Shown: piece by piece, positions 1 to 7,835 of the stretch
How the letters are laid out: the number at the start of each line of letters is the position of its first letter
Numbering within the stretch: position 1 is the first letter of the stretch
Source of the DNA: JAPLDP01 sp964628285
GTDB lineage: Bacteria > Bacteroidota > Bacteroidia > Bacteroidales > JAGONC01
Length of the DNA: 10,555 nt
Assembly: GCA_964628285.1 (NCBI GenBank)
Contig: CAZVNP010000073.1
Coordinates: 1 to 10,555, forward strand
Reading direction: 5' to 3'
The notes under the pieces: model-generated
Told to the model about the DNA's origin: nothing
Seen by the model: the letters and a program-made list of their open reading frames with translations, nothing else
The model's database searches: none
Program-made: the position numbers and the translations under genes

Positions 1-1732
1 TAAGAATATAAGCCCCATCAGGAATTTTCGTTATGTCCAGTTGAATTTTCGAATACCCTCCCGGGATTCCGGAGTATGACCAATGATGGATTTTCTGACC
101 CATGGTATTCCATAATGATATTTGTAAATCAGAAGGAACTCTCAAATTCAGATCAAGAGTTAATGTGGAAGATGCAGGATTTGGGTAAACTTTTAAAGAT
201 GTTCGTGGAAGAACAAAATCTTCAAACCCGAGCCCGATTGCTCCGTCGGCGAAGATATTCTGTCCGAAAAGCCTGGAATATCCGGCGGTATCCAACTTGT
301 TTTTGTTTTGCCACCAGGCTACCCACTGATCACACATCTTATCTGTCGCGCTGAGTCCGATATTTTTTCCAGAAAGACTTGAAAGCAGGATGGTTTTCCC
401 CCATACACTGTTTCCATCGGTATCATATTTATTTGCAAATGAATATATCACCGAATCCCCTTCCAGATAATTTTTCATAAAGAACAGGACGGTTTCATCC
501 GTTCCCGACTTTTTAAGGTTTATATACCCATAAAGTGAATCCATCATTGATATGCGCGGGTAAAAGATTTTACCTGAATCGGGCCAAACACGTTGACCGG
601 CGGATGTTATTTTCTGCCCCAGGATCGCTTCATCATTCAGTACACCGTGACCATACCGTTTTTCCAACCAGATTATCAGCAGCTCGTTTGAACCCGGAAG
701 ATAGCGCATATTGTAGTAGGAACGGTCAAGATCATCAAGCGAATCGGGAACCAATGCGACAGGTTCTGAAAAAAGGGTATTGGCACCCGAATCGATCTGT
801 TGAATGAATGTTTGAATTTTCAAGGCTCCCTCGTCATAAGAGACCCCGATATAAAATCCATCCTGAAGATTGCTTTCAACATGGACAGGTGTCATCGGAT
901 AATCACCATAATAATCAGCATAGGTTAAAATGTGTTTAGGTTGAGGAAATAAAGTGTTTCCCGCAGGATCAAATTTCTGAGTATACAATGATTGAGAGAA
1001 TATCTGATTATCAAAATCAATATTAACTTGCCTATATATCAACATGATATTCCCATCAGTCAATTGATGTAGAGATCCTCCCCAGTTTAGTTGATTACTA
1101 TCCCTGGGCAGAATATACTGCCATAATATATTGCCCGAAGGAGAGATTTTCTTGAGTTTATAATCTACCATATTCCCAACAGGTGTCCCCTCCGTATCAA
1201 CTGATTCATAGCCTAAGACAAGATTTTGATCATCCGTATAAAGCATAGAAGGATTAAAAGAACCGGTATCGAGGGTATCGCTGATCTGTATTCCTTCCTC
1301 TCCCCATAATTTAATACCGCCGGTTGTGACCCTGTTCACAAAGATGGACATAAGTGTGTCAGTCGGTCCCAAAGATAATTGGGATTTCGTGTATGCTACA
1401 TAAAGGCATGTATCAAGATCGGAAATCAATGTAACCTTTGAGACCCATGTTTTATATGATTCGGCACTGATCAGTACACCGTCATCACCCCATTTCTTAT
1501 AGCCCCGGTAATCGACTTTCTGCATGCAGAGTTGAAAATGGGGATCGGGAAGCAATGATTTATAATACAAGAGGTAGTAAGATGAATCATATGGATTCGC
1601 AATCATCTCTCCATAAGCATAATTGGTATCAGGTCCGGCAAGAAGTGTGTTAACCGATGGGTTGGAAACCCATTGAGCTGTTATGATGTTCACCACTAAT
1701 GAACAGATCATAAAAAGAGTAAATTTTTTCAT
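1..1732 (-). CDS. T9SS-sorted secreted protein, C-terminus cut by window edge
   Basis: The frame is open from an ATG at 1732 to the window edge: 577 codons with no stop. Residues 1-19 (MKKFTLFMICSLVVNIITA, then Q) are a classic Sec signal peptide. The body carries spaced degenerate motifs of the form DxxGxxxWGxxGxxIS at about residues 70-88, 133-151, 195-208, 252-269, 373-391 and 435-451, as in beta-propeller-like Bacteroidota exoproteins. From residue 513 (LKVYPNPASSTLTLDL, then WNTMGQKI and DITKIPDGAYIL) it has a type A T9SS sorting domain, so the product should cross the outer membrane and be released or anchored at the surface. Only about 10-20 residues should be missing. No enzyme motif is seen and the substrate or role is unknown. 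A TAnnTTTG-like -7 element (TAAATTTG, minus strand, 1793-1800) lies upstream, but no -33 partner is evident. Confidence 0.9.
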   Translation of the reverse strand, partial: MKKFTLFMICSLVVNIITAQWVSNPSVNTLLAGPDTNYAYGEMIANPYDSSYYLLYYKSLLPDPHFQLCMQKVDYRGYKKWGDDGVLISAESYKTWVSKVTLISDLDTCLYVAYTKSQLSLGPTDTLMSIFVNRVTTGGIKLWGEEGIQISDTLDTGSFNPSMLYTDDQNLVLGYESVDTEGTPVGNMVDYKLKKISPSGNILWQYILPRDSNQLNWGGSLHQLTDGNIMLIYRQVNIDFDNQIFSQSLYTQKFDPAGNTLFPQPKHILTYADYYGDYPMTPVHVESNLQDGFYIGVSYDEGALKIQTFIQQIDSGANTLFSEPVALVPDSLDDLDRSYYNMRYLPGSNELLIIWLEKRYGHGVLNDEAILGQKITSAGQRVWPDSGKIFYPRISMMDSLYGYINLKKSGTDETVLFFMKNYLEGDSVIYSFANKYDTDGNSVWGKTILLSSLSGKNIGLSATDKMCDQWVAWWQNKNKLDTAGYSRLFGQNIFADGAIGLGFEDFVLPRTSLKVYPNPASSTLTLDLNLRVPSDLQISLWNTMGQKIHHWSYSGIPGGYSKIQLDITKIPDGAYIL

Positions 1733-1970
1733 TTTGCAACAGTTTATTTTCACACTGATTCGGTTATTTCTGACTATAAATGTCAATGTCAACAAATTTA
1801 CATATAGTTTCCGAATCTGTCTAAGAGACTGTTTAAAAATTATCTGATTTAATGCCAATATACTGATTAACAATCGAACGTAAATATAAACTAAAAGGCT
1901 TTTGCCAACCAATGGATAGTGAGACTCCATTTGCATAGTTGGTGGTTTTCGCTCTTTCAGGTCCTATTAT

Positions 1971-2003
1971 TTACTTTCTTTGCCTGCCAAGCAAAGAAAG
2001 TAA
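1971..2003. repeat. Perfect 13-bp stem hairpin, left end of composite palindromic element
   Basis: TTACTTTCTTTGC (1971-1983) and GCAAAGAAAGTAA (1991-2003) are perfect inverse complements around a 7-nt loop, CTGCCAA. It is followed by CAAAGAAAA. The same hairpin-plus-tail pattern occurs in opposite orientation at 2373-2446. There is no T-tract after the stem, so it is not an obvious intrinsic terminator. A 78-codon open frame through this stretch (1919-2155) is probably a by-product of the repeat rather than a gene. Confidence 0.8.
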
Positions 2004-2015
2004 CAAAGAAAATTC

Positions 2016-2160
2016 ACCGCTTAATAAAAATCGCTAAAAATCAGGGTTTCAGCCTAAAATTCAGGAGCGAGGCATCTATCTCGTTCACAGTTTCCAGTGC
2101 TTACCTGAATTTCTTAACGGCTGAGACCCTGATTTTTTTATCGCGATTTTTATAAGGCGG
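2016..2160. repeat. Long imperfect inverted repeat
   Basis: The left arm contains CCGCTTAATAAAAATCGC and then ATCAGGGTTTCAGCC (about 2017-2054). The right arm, read on the minus strand, contains CCGCCTTATAAAAATCGC and then ATCAGGGTCTCAGCC (about 2119-2158). A short AATTCAGG match extends the pairing inwards on both sides. Small indels and substitutions separate the arms, so this is an old palindrome or a structured RNA. The unpaired centre covers about 2066-2105. No open reading frame of convincing protein character is present. Confidence 0.65.
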
Positions 2161-2226
2161 AATGTAGCACGGAAAGGTGGAAGTCTAAATTGAATTACCG
2201 GAAAAAATAATCTTTACCCAATTTTT

Positions 2227-2373
2227 GGCCTTGGACTTCGGAGGCGGGGTACCCACACGGCGAAAATGGCGTACCCTAAGGGCAAATGAAAATCTGTCCG
2301 ATCCTGACTTTAAGTCGGGAGGGTTATTTTCATTTAGCCATTGAGCCGATGTGGGTCGCCGAGAAGTCCAGCC
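2227..2373. repeat. Second large imperfect palindrome with nested inner stems
   Basis: The outer arms pair GGCCTTGGACTTC (2227-2239) with GAGAAGTCCAGCC (2361-2373). The inner arms pair GGCAAATGAAAAT (2281-2293) with ATTTTCATTTAGCC (2326-2339). The centre is the near-palindrome GACTTTAAGTC (2306-2316). CCCACA and CGGC segments on the two sides also match imperfectly between outer and inner arms. A competing local stem, GGGTAC with GTACCC, could form within the left arm. The whole segment could fold as one hairpin of about 147 nt. Overlapping short open frames here look spurious. Confidence 0.65.
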
Positions 2374-2446
2374 TTGATTTTTCTTTTGTTACTTTTCTTT
2401 TTATCAAGAAAAAGAAAAGTAAAACAAAATTTTGCCAAAAATCAAG
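2373..2446. repeat. A/T-rich hairpin, mirror of the one at 1971-2003
   Basis: The core stem ACTTTTCTTTTT (2391-2402) pairs perfectly with AAAAAGAAAAGT (2409-2420) around the loop ATCAAG. The stem extends imperfectly outwards through TTTTGTT/AACAAAA-like runs to CTTGATTTTT (2373-2382) and AAAAATCAAG (2437-2446). Read on the minus strand, its AAAGAAAAGTAACAAAAGAAAA aligns with the AAAGAAAGTAACAAAGAAAA at 1993-2012, with one-base length differences. The two hairpins are therefore related ends in inverted orientation. Confidence 0.75.
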
Positions 2447-2587
2447 AAAATATTGTCGTACAATCATCAAAAATTTCAATAATCTTCAATCTTTTAACAC
2501 ATTCAATGTTTCGATTTCAAGATATGACTTTCAGAAAAAGTGTTTTGATTGAAATTCTTAAATTTACATGAAGAAATCAATGATCAG

Positions 2588-4396
2588 ATGGCTTATTTAC
2601 TTATTACATGGCTGATACTGTTCATCATTCCGACTAGTATCGGCAACTTATTTTATATTTTACTTTTCAAATTACGGGAAACATCCTTTAAATATCCTTT
2701 GAATGTTTTCCAGATATTCTGGATAGGATTCGGAATATTAATTACAGTCATTCAATTTTACAGTCTGGTTTTACCAGTCAATACAACCTGCCAATTAATA
2801 ATAATTGGTTTTTCAATCATCGGCCTCCCTTTTTTATGGACAATAATCAAAAAGAAAATAAGGAAATTTTTTCAAAAAGGGTGGTACACACGTTATGGTA
2901 AAATACTGTTTTTACTTATCAGTGCCGTGATTATTCTCTGGATATCAAACCTGTCAAGCACTTCAAACCAGTATTCTTATGTGCTGTATGATACTGATCT
3001 GTATCACTACAGTATCGTTCGTTGGATCAATGAATTTCCGGCAGTACCGGGACTATGTAATCTGCATGCCAGATTAGCCATTCCTTCGGCCTTTTTGTTG
3101 TTTTCGGGATGGGTTGACAATGGCTGGTGGGATCTGCGGTCAGCCTGGATCGTTAATCCTTTCCTGCTCATCATCGTTACAAGTCAATGGTTACGAAATA
3201 TACTTATTAAAGACGATCGGATACCGTTAAGGACAAAGCTATTTTGCATCCTGACTTTACCCTACTTTATTGTGCGAATCAATACGCCTTATGTATCTCT
3301 TTATTATGATGCACCTGCATTTTATATTCAAATGGTATTATTTCTGGAAATCCTGAGCTTTTCGCCACTATTTCTGCCGAAGAAAATCAGGAGCAGCTTT
3401 TTACATGATTTCCCGGGGAGATATCATTTTCAGGTCATGATTATCGGGATTCTCGGAGTATTATCTTTTCTATTTAAATCTACAGGAATTATTTCCTTAA
3501 TCGTCAGTTTTATCATTCTATCGGCTTTCATTATTGCATTCCTTCAAGTAAATAATGGAAAGCCTATTATACGAAAGGCAGTAATTCTATTTTTACTTCC
3601 GGTCCTTATGATTGCCGGCTACGTGACAAGAAATGTCATCCAAACAGGCTGGTTATTTTACCCGGCCCCTTATGGAAATATGAGATTGCAATGGTCAATG
3701 TCCAAAAACCCGGTAAAGGGTATCACCGACTATCAATCGGTAAGAGGCCAATATGAGGTCATCAAAGGATGGGCAAAAATCCCGAATTATAAAGACTGTC
3801 CTAAGCCTTTGTCGCTAAGGTCAGATGAATGGATTCCGATATGGTTAAGAAATAATATGAATACTCAGGGATTTCGTTGGCTAATCGTTGGATGCTCATT
3901 AAGTATTTTCAGTTTAGCCATGTTAATTTATAACGGTAAGAAACCTTCGTTCAGAATGGACTTTATTTTATGGATATGGACTATTCTTAATGTGATCTTT
4001 TGGTTTCTGATGGCTCCGGATATGCGTTTTGGCGAAGGATTTTTTTGGATCATGATCGGATACAGCGGCAGTTTGATCATTTGCACTCTGGTAGGTGGCT
4101 CATCTCTCAGATATTCACTGTCATTTGCCTGTATGGCAGCTTTATTACTGACGAGTAAAATGCATTTACACTATAACCGGCACATGACTTTTTGGGAGAT
4201 CGGGAAAGCCTCAGCGCATCCCTTCAAAGCTGTGACGCTAAAAAACGGACAAAATCCGCCGCTAACGATATTCGTTCCGAGAACCGGAGACAGGTGTGGT
4301 GATGCTCCATTGCCCTGCACACCGTATCATATTGATTTATTAAAATTGAGGAAGCCCGGTGACCTGAGATACGGATTCTATATTGAAAAGCATTGA
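2588..4396 (+). CDS. Polytopic membrane protein, LIC_10190-like, possible GT-C glycosyltransferase
   Basis: The open frame extends upstream to a TTG at 2549, but the ATG at 2588 (MAYLLITWLILF) begins directly with a membrane segment and is the likelier start, giving 602 aa. Roughly ten or more hydrophobic segments run from residue 5 to about 535. A conserved-looking extracytoplasmic loop follows the third or fourth helix: YDTDLYHYSIVRWINEF then VPGLCNLHARL (about residues 134-163), with acidic D135/D137 near the position where GT-C enzymes keep catalytic acids. The C-terminal soluble tail ends in a Cys-containing motif, GDRCGDAPLPCTPYH (about 567-581), probably periplasmic and able to form a disulfide. 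These features recall the LIC_10190 family membrane proteins, identified from memory. Role in surface glycan or lipid glycosylation is inference. It ends 37 bp from the convergent ATPase gene, with no clear terminator between. Confidence 0.8.
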   Translation: MAYLLITWLILFIIPTSIGNLFYILLFKLRETSFKYPLNVFQIFWIGFGILITVIQFYSLVLPVNTTCQLIIIGFSIIGLPFLWTIIKKKIRKFFQKGWYTRYGKILFLLISAVIILWISNLSSTSNQYSYVLYDTDLYHYSIVRWINEFPAVPGLCNLHARLAIPSAFLLFSGWVDNGWWDLRSAWIVNPFLLIIVTSQWLRNILIKDDRIPLRTKLFCILTLPYFIVRINTPYVSLYYDAPAFYIQMVLFLEILSFSPLFLPKKIRSSFLHDFPGRYHFQVMIIGILGVLSFLFKSTGIISLIVSFIILSAFIIAFLQVNNGKPIIRKAVILFLLPVLMIAGYVTRNVIQTGWLFYPAPYGNMRLQWSMSKNPVKGITDYQSVRGQYEVIKGWAKIPNYKDCPKPLSLRSDEWIPIWLRNNMNTQGFRWLIVGCSLSIFSLAMLIYNGKKPSFRMDFILWIWTILNVIFWFLMAPDMRFGEGFFWIMIGYSGSLIICTLVGGSSLRYSLSFACMAALLLTSKMHLHYNRHMTFWEIGKASAHPFKAVTLKNGQNPPLTIFVPRTGDRCGDAPLPCTPYHIDLLKLRKPGDLRYGFYIEKH

Positions 4397-4433
4397 CACA
4401 CATTATAAGAGATAAGATCATTCCTTTGTACAT

Positions 4434-5702
4434 TTACAGAATACTGTTTATTTGCCAGGCTAATATATGTTGTATTCCATTTCGCTCAGGCAATGAAATA
4501 TCGTCGAGGGAGACTATAAATTTTTCATAATTATCCGGTATTGTTTCCAATTCGGAATATTCTCTCTCGATAGTTGATTTATCAATAAGCAAATAAGCAA
4601 CCTGGAGATAAATTGTTTTGTTGTTTTTTGTTGCTACAAAATCTATTTCCTTGTTTCGCATATAGCCAATATATACATTATAGCCTGAATTTATCAGTTG
4701 TAAATAAATAATATTTTCAAGCATATATCCATAGCCATATTCAAAGCCGGTATATAAATAATTTTTAAAAGACAAATCGTTAATATAATATTTGCTATTC
4801 CCTGATAAAACCTCCTTTCCTTTAATATTAAATCGGTCAACCTGGTGCACAAGGAATGTATTTTTTAAATATTCAATATAATTGGCAATTGTTTCGTAAT
4901 TAGTTTTTCTGTTTTTCCCGGCAAAATAATTTACTATGCTACTGATTGAAATTAAGTTCGATGCATTAATTACAAGAAACGAAAAAATATCCTGCAGTAA
5001 CCGGGCGTCTTTTATGTTGTATCTTTGAACAATATCACGGAGTAAAACCGTATCTCTTATTGCAGAAAGATAATGTCTTTTGGTTTCGTCATTTGGCAAT
5101 TGAAAAAGTTCAGGAAGTCCCCCTGTTTGTATATACTGTAAAAATGAGGTTTTAGAATTTTCCACTAGTTTGATGGCGATAAACTCCTGGTAGTTAAAGG
5201 GTAAAATTAGAAATTGTATATATCTGCCCGAAAGCAAGGTGGCCAACTCCCCTGACAGTAATTGAGAGTTTGATCCTGAAATAAAAATTTCATAATCGGA
5301 AGTATAATCCTGGGAAAATGAATTGATGAGATGCTCCCATCCCTCAATACTTTGTACTTCATCAATAAATAAATATATTTTACCTGATGGCTTTAATACC
5401 TGTTTATAATATTCAATCAAATTTCCCAAATCAGTATAATTGGCAATAAAATCAAAATCGGTATATTCTTTATTGATATAACAAACATTTTCAGGTTTCA
5501 CTCCTTCATCAATTAGCTTACGTATGATCTGTCGTAAAAGATAACTTTTTCCAACACGTCTTTGACCGACTAAAACTTTTATCAACCTTACACCCAAAAA
5601 TTTATTGATTTTATCAAGATAACTATCTCTTATAAAACCAACCGATGGATAAGTGTTATTCCAGAAATTATATTTTTCCAACTTTGCAAATCTATCAGTC
5701 AT
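4434..5702 (-). CDS. AAA-family ATPase with C-terminal DUF4143 domain
   Basis: This 422-aa protein has an N-terminal AAA_14 ATPase domain with Walker A GQRRVGKS (about residues 46-53), Walker B IYLFIDE (109-115) and a sensor-like ISGSNSQLL (141-149). The C-terminal half is DUF4143-like, with LLRDIVQRY, a winged-helix-like section, and EIDFVATKNNKTIYLQVAYLL near the end. That last part resembles a PD-(D/E)XK fold, but the usual (E/Q)xK lysine is replaced (QVA), so nuclease activity is doubtful. The ATG at 5702 is preferred over an upstream TTG at 5720; GGAG lies 12 nt before the ATG (5715-5718). The family is widespread in Bacteroidota and archaea and its function is poorly known. The gene is visibly more AT-rich than the peptidase and dehydrogenase genes, which suggests separate acquisition. 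It stands alone. Confidence 0.9.
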   Translation of the reverse strand: MTDRFAKLEKYNFWNNTYPSVGFIRDSYLDKINKFLGVRLIKVLVGQRRVGKSYLLRQIIRKLIDEGVKPENVCYINKEYTDFDFIANYTDLGNLIEYYKQVLKPSGKIYLFIDEVQSIEGWEHLINSFSQDYTSDYEIFISGSNSQLLSGELATLLSGRYIQFLILPFNYQEFIAIKLVENSKTSFLQYIQTGGLPELFQLPNDETKRHYLSAIRDTVLLRDIVQRYNIKDARLLQDIFSFLVINASNLISISSIVNYFAGKNRKTNYETIANYIEYLKNTFLVHQVDRFNIKGKEVLSGNSKYYINDLSFKNYLYTGFEYGYGYMLENIIYLQLINSGYNVYIGYMRNKEIDFVATKNNKTIYLQVAYLLIDKSTIEREYSELETIPDNYEKFIVSLDDISLPERNGIQHILAWQINSIL

Positions 5703-5952
5703 GTCTGAATATTTCTCCAAAAGTATAATATTTTTTGTTACAAACGAAAAAATAACATTTCACCACACATTTCAAAAAAAGCTCATTCATCCATGCATCA
5801 AATAATTTCACCGATATAGTGAGTGAGATATATCACAATTATGAATCGATAGCACTCTGATAATTAACACGAATCGGAATCGAACACCTAAGTATAACAA
5901 CAGAGTAATAGCTCCTTGACTTTATCGTAATTATTCAGATTAAATACCAATG

Positions 5953-6716
5953 TCAGCGAACTCTTTTAAATAATTTATATTTATTCAGATTTAACGGGAT
6001 TTCTTTATAGTCATTTGACAGTCTGTCATCATAACCTGTTGTTTTATCTGTCAGATAATATTCATGGCTGGTATAACAATCTATACTCGGATATCCAATT
6101 CTTACCAGATAGGCAAACAACGACCATTCCCCGCAAAATCGCTCCGGAACTGAAATGACAGTTCCTGCCGGAATGTTTTCGGAAAGTATGTATACATCAT
6201 GCAGGATATCGCTATCCTGACTGTGCTTACCTGTTATTGCAGCCAGGATACCATCGGCTCCTCCCGATTTTCCTATAAAAGAAAATGAAAATATAAGGAC
6301 TATAAAGAAAAGAATTGTTGAAACATATCGCAATTTTTTTCAATCCGTGAGGTTATCTTTGCAACGAAATAATGTATTCGTGGGGCTATAATCATGCTCA
6401 GCCCGATAGTATAATAAAGAACCGCGGTAAAAAATGAAAAAAACCGTTCCGTATAGATACTGTCACCAAGAAGTCTGAAAAAGAGTGATTGAATTCCAAA
6501 GACAAGGGGTGGATACCCATAAAATTCCCGGTATATTGTCTGCGAGAAATGGGGTCGTCAGAAGCTTCCATAACCATAAGCAAGATTTTTAGACAAAGTG
6601 CTGTACATGATGCCGTCAAAAAACATCCCGTCCTGAATTAACAATGGCACGAGGCTGATTATGAAAGCAGCCATTGTGATGAGCCAGAAATTATAATGGA
6701 TTTTATTCCTGATCAT
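5953..6716 (-). pseudogene. Decayed ArnT/PMT-like (GT39-type) glycosyltransferase
   Basis: From ATG 6716 the frame reads MIRNKIHYNFWLITMAAFI, then DGMFFDGIMYSTLSKNLAYG, a first membrane helix followed by the acidic loop typical of ArnT/PMT_2 enzymes. It stops at TGA (6558-6560) exactly where the family has Trp (GSF-W-RPHFSQ), and the same frame continues with IYREFYGYPPLVFGIQSLFF and RLLGDSIYTERFFSFF. At an A7 run (6334-6340, T on the plus strand) the reading must slip back by one base to join LRYVSTILFFIVLIFSFSF. It then runs through IPAGTVISVPERF, WSLFAYLVR and EYYLTD to a TGA at 5953. The repaired product is only about 254 aa, while family members run to about 500, so the middle membrane section appears deleted. 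It lies 67 bp downstream of the tail-fibre-like gene on the same strand. Annotating only the 5953-6333 part as a 126-aa gene would need a TTG start and would miss the N-terminal part. Confidence 0.82.
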
Positions 6717-6783
6717 AATGATATTAAAAAGATATGTTAAAGACTAATCCGTCGCCTTAATCCTATTGAATTCCTTGCATGTA

Positions 6784-7788
6784 TCATTTTTCCTCCAGGG
6801 CGGTCACTCTGTTCTTAAGTGTTTCATTTTCCTTTTCTAACTTTATGACATACAGTGTGAGTTCTTCCACCTTTTGTAACAGGATGGCATTCATATCGCC
6901 CAGTTTCACACCATTATTATTGATATCGCCTGCAGTGGGGACTCCGGGTAAATGGTTATGGTCCTTTATATACTGATCGATATCGGATAAGGATGGCAGA
7001 TCATATCCTTCAGCGAAGACGAAGTCGGGCCATCCCGACATGGTCACGGTCACCTCTTTGCAAGCGATGTCGCCATTCACCGATAATTTGGATGAAGGAT
7101 TCGACACGCCAATACCTACATTACCTGTAACAGCTGAATAGATGTCGTCACCGCTGACTGTCCAGTCTCCATCGTCACCTCCGCTTCCCGATACTGCTGA
7201 ATTCACCCATGTGGTGCCGTTAAACTTAAGAACCTGATTAGTCTGAGGACTTGTGACCGACACATCGCTGAGGTCATCCAGCGCTACTGTCGTCAGGTAA
7301 CCCGCGTCGGCATGGTTGCCCCAGCTGTAAGCTTCGTTCCAGTTGCCAATATCACTCCCTGTTATACTGTTGGTGGGATGGGCTGCAAATACCGGGTCTG
7401 TCTCCGTGTACATTTCGGCAGTTTTCGCATACAATGCATATGGTACGCTTAGCAACTGACACGAGTTCAATACATTATCATTGATTTTAACATAATAAGG
7501 ACCGTCAGCCCAGTTGATTGCTGCAAATGCTGCAGGATCGGTACTTCCGACGGCAAGTGTCACCAATCCCCATTCATTTGTCGTAGGCGTAAATTCTTCA
7601 CTATAGACTTCTGTTCCGTCGGCACCTCCTTTCAGGATAGCGATCGTTATAGTGACCTGTTCATTGGAGACTATATCGCCATTAACATCGCGTATTACTG
7701 CCTGATAGTTAAAACCATAAGGGGCCTGTCCGAATAATGGCATGGTCCAGAAGATCGCAGCTATTAACGTGTAAATCAAATTTTTCAT
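6784..7788 (-). CDS. Secreted tail-fibre-like protein with C-terminal coiled coil
   Basis: The ATG at 7788 is chosen because MKNLIYTLIAAIFWTMPLFGQA is a signal peptide; the longer frame from 7878 adds a non-signal leader. The product is 334 aa. Residues 21-125 (YGFNYQAVIRDVNGDIV through LLSVPYALYAKTA) match a beta-rich N-terminal module frequent in Bacteroidota exoproteins. Residues 129-166 (TETDPVF, GNWNEAYSWGNHADAGYLT) resemble a phage tail-fibre repeat. Residues 222-240 carry GNVGIGVSNPSSKLSVNG, a trimeric-fibre type motif. The end (WPDFVF, HNHLPGVP, LGDMNAILLQKVEELTLYVI) leads into a coiled coil at about 300-334. It is likely a surface or released trimeric structural protein. It starts 47 bp after the peptidase gene, so co-transcription is likely. 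No enzymatic residues are seen. Confidence 0.87.
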   Translation of the reverse strand: MKNLIYTLIAAIFWTMPLFGQAPYGFNYQAVIRDVNGDIVSNEQVTITIAILKGGADGTEVYSEEFTPTTNEWGLVTLAVGSTDPAAFAAINWADGPYYVKINDNVLNSCQLLSVPYALYAKTAEMYTETDPVFAAHPTNSITGSDIGNWNEAYSWGNHADAGYLTTVALDDLSDVSVTSPQTNQVLKFNGTTWVNSAVSGSGGDDGDWTVSGDDIYSAVTGNVGIGVSNPSSKLSVNGDIACKEVTVTMSGWPDFVFAEGYDLPSLSDIDQYIKDHNHLPGVPTAGDINNNGVKLGDMNAILLQKVEELTLYVIKLEKENETLKNRVTALEEK

Positions 7789-7835
7789 AATACTGACTTT
7801 ATTTAGATTCATAAATATTATTTTCACAAATATGT

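Larger units (their letters stand above)
1733..2587. other. Gene-free region made mostly of palindromes
   Basis: No convincing gene lies here. Besides the four palindromic segments, it holds an imperfect inverted repeat at 1905-1942 (CCAACCAATGGA against TCCATTTGCATAGTTGG) and an AT-rich tail (2447-2587) leading to the membrane protein gene. The short open frames at 1919-2155, 2286-2552 and 2341-2571 run through the palindromes and show no domain-like composition. Confidence 0.7.

Noticed and set aside
76..807. Short plus-strand open frames (76-354 and 535-807)
   Set aside because: They lie antisense to the long open minus-strand T9SS cargo frame and have no protein-like features.
1919..2155. 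A 78-codon plus-strand frame
   Set aside because: It runs through the hairpin at 1971-2003 and the inverted repeat at 2016-2160; its peptide is a translation of repeat DNA.
5718..5744. Promoter-like TACTTTTG with an upstream TTTG before the ATPase gene
   Set aside because: The spacer is only 15 bp and the predicted transcription start would leave almost no leader before ATG 5702, so the match is not convincing.
6398..6619. A 73-codon minus-strand frame within the glycosyltransferase remnant
   Set aside because: It is a shifted frame; the family sequence (YGYPPLVFGIQSLFF) is read in a different frame from ATG 6716.
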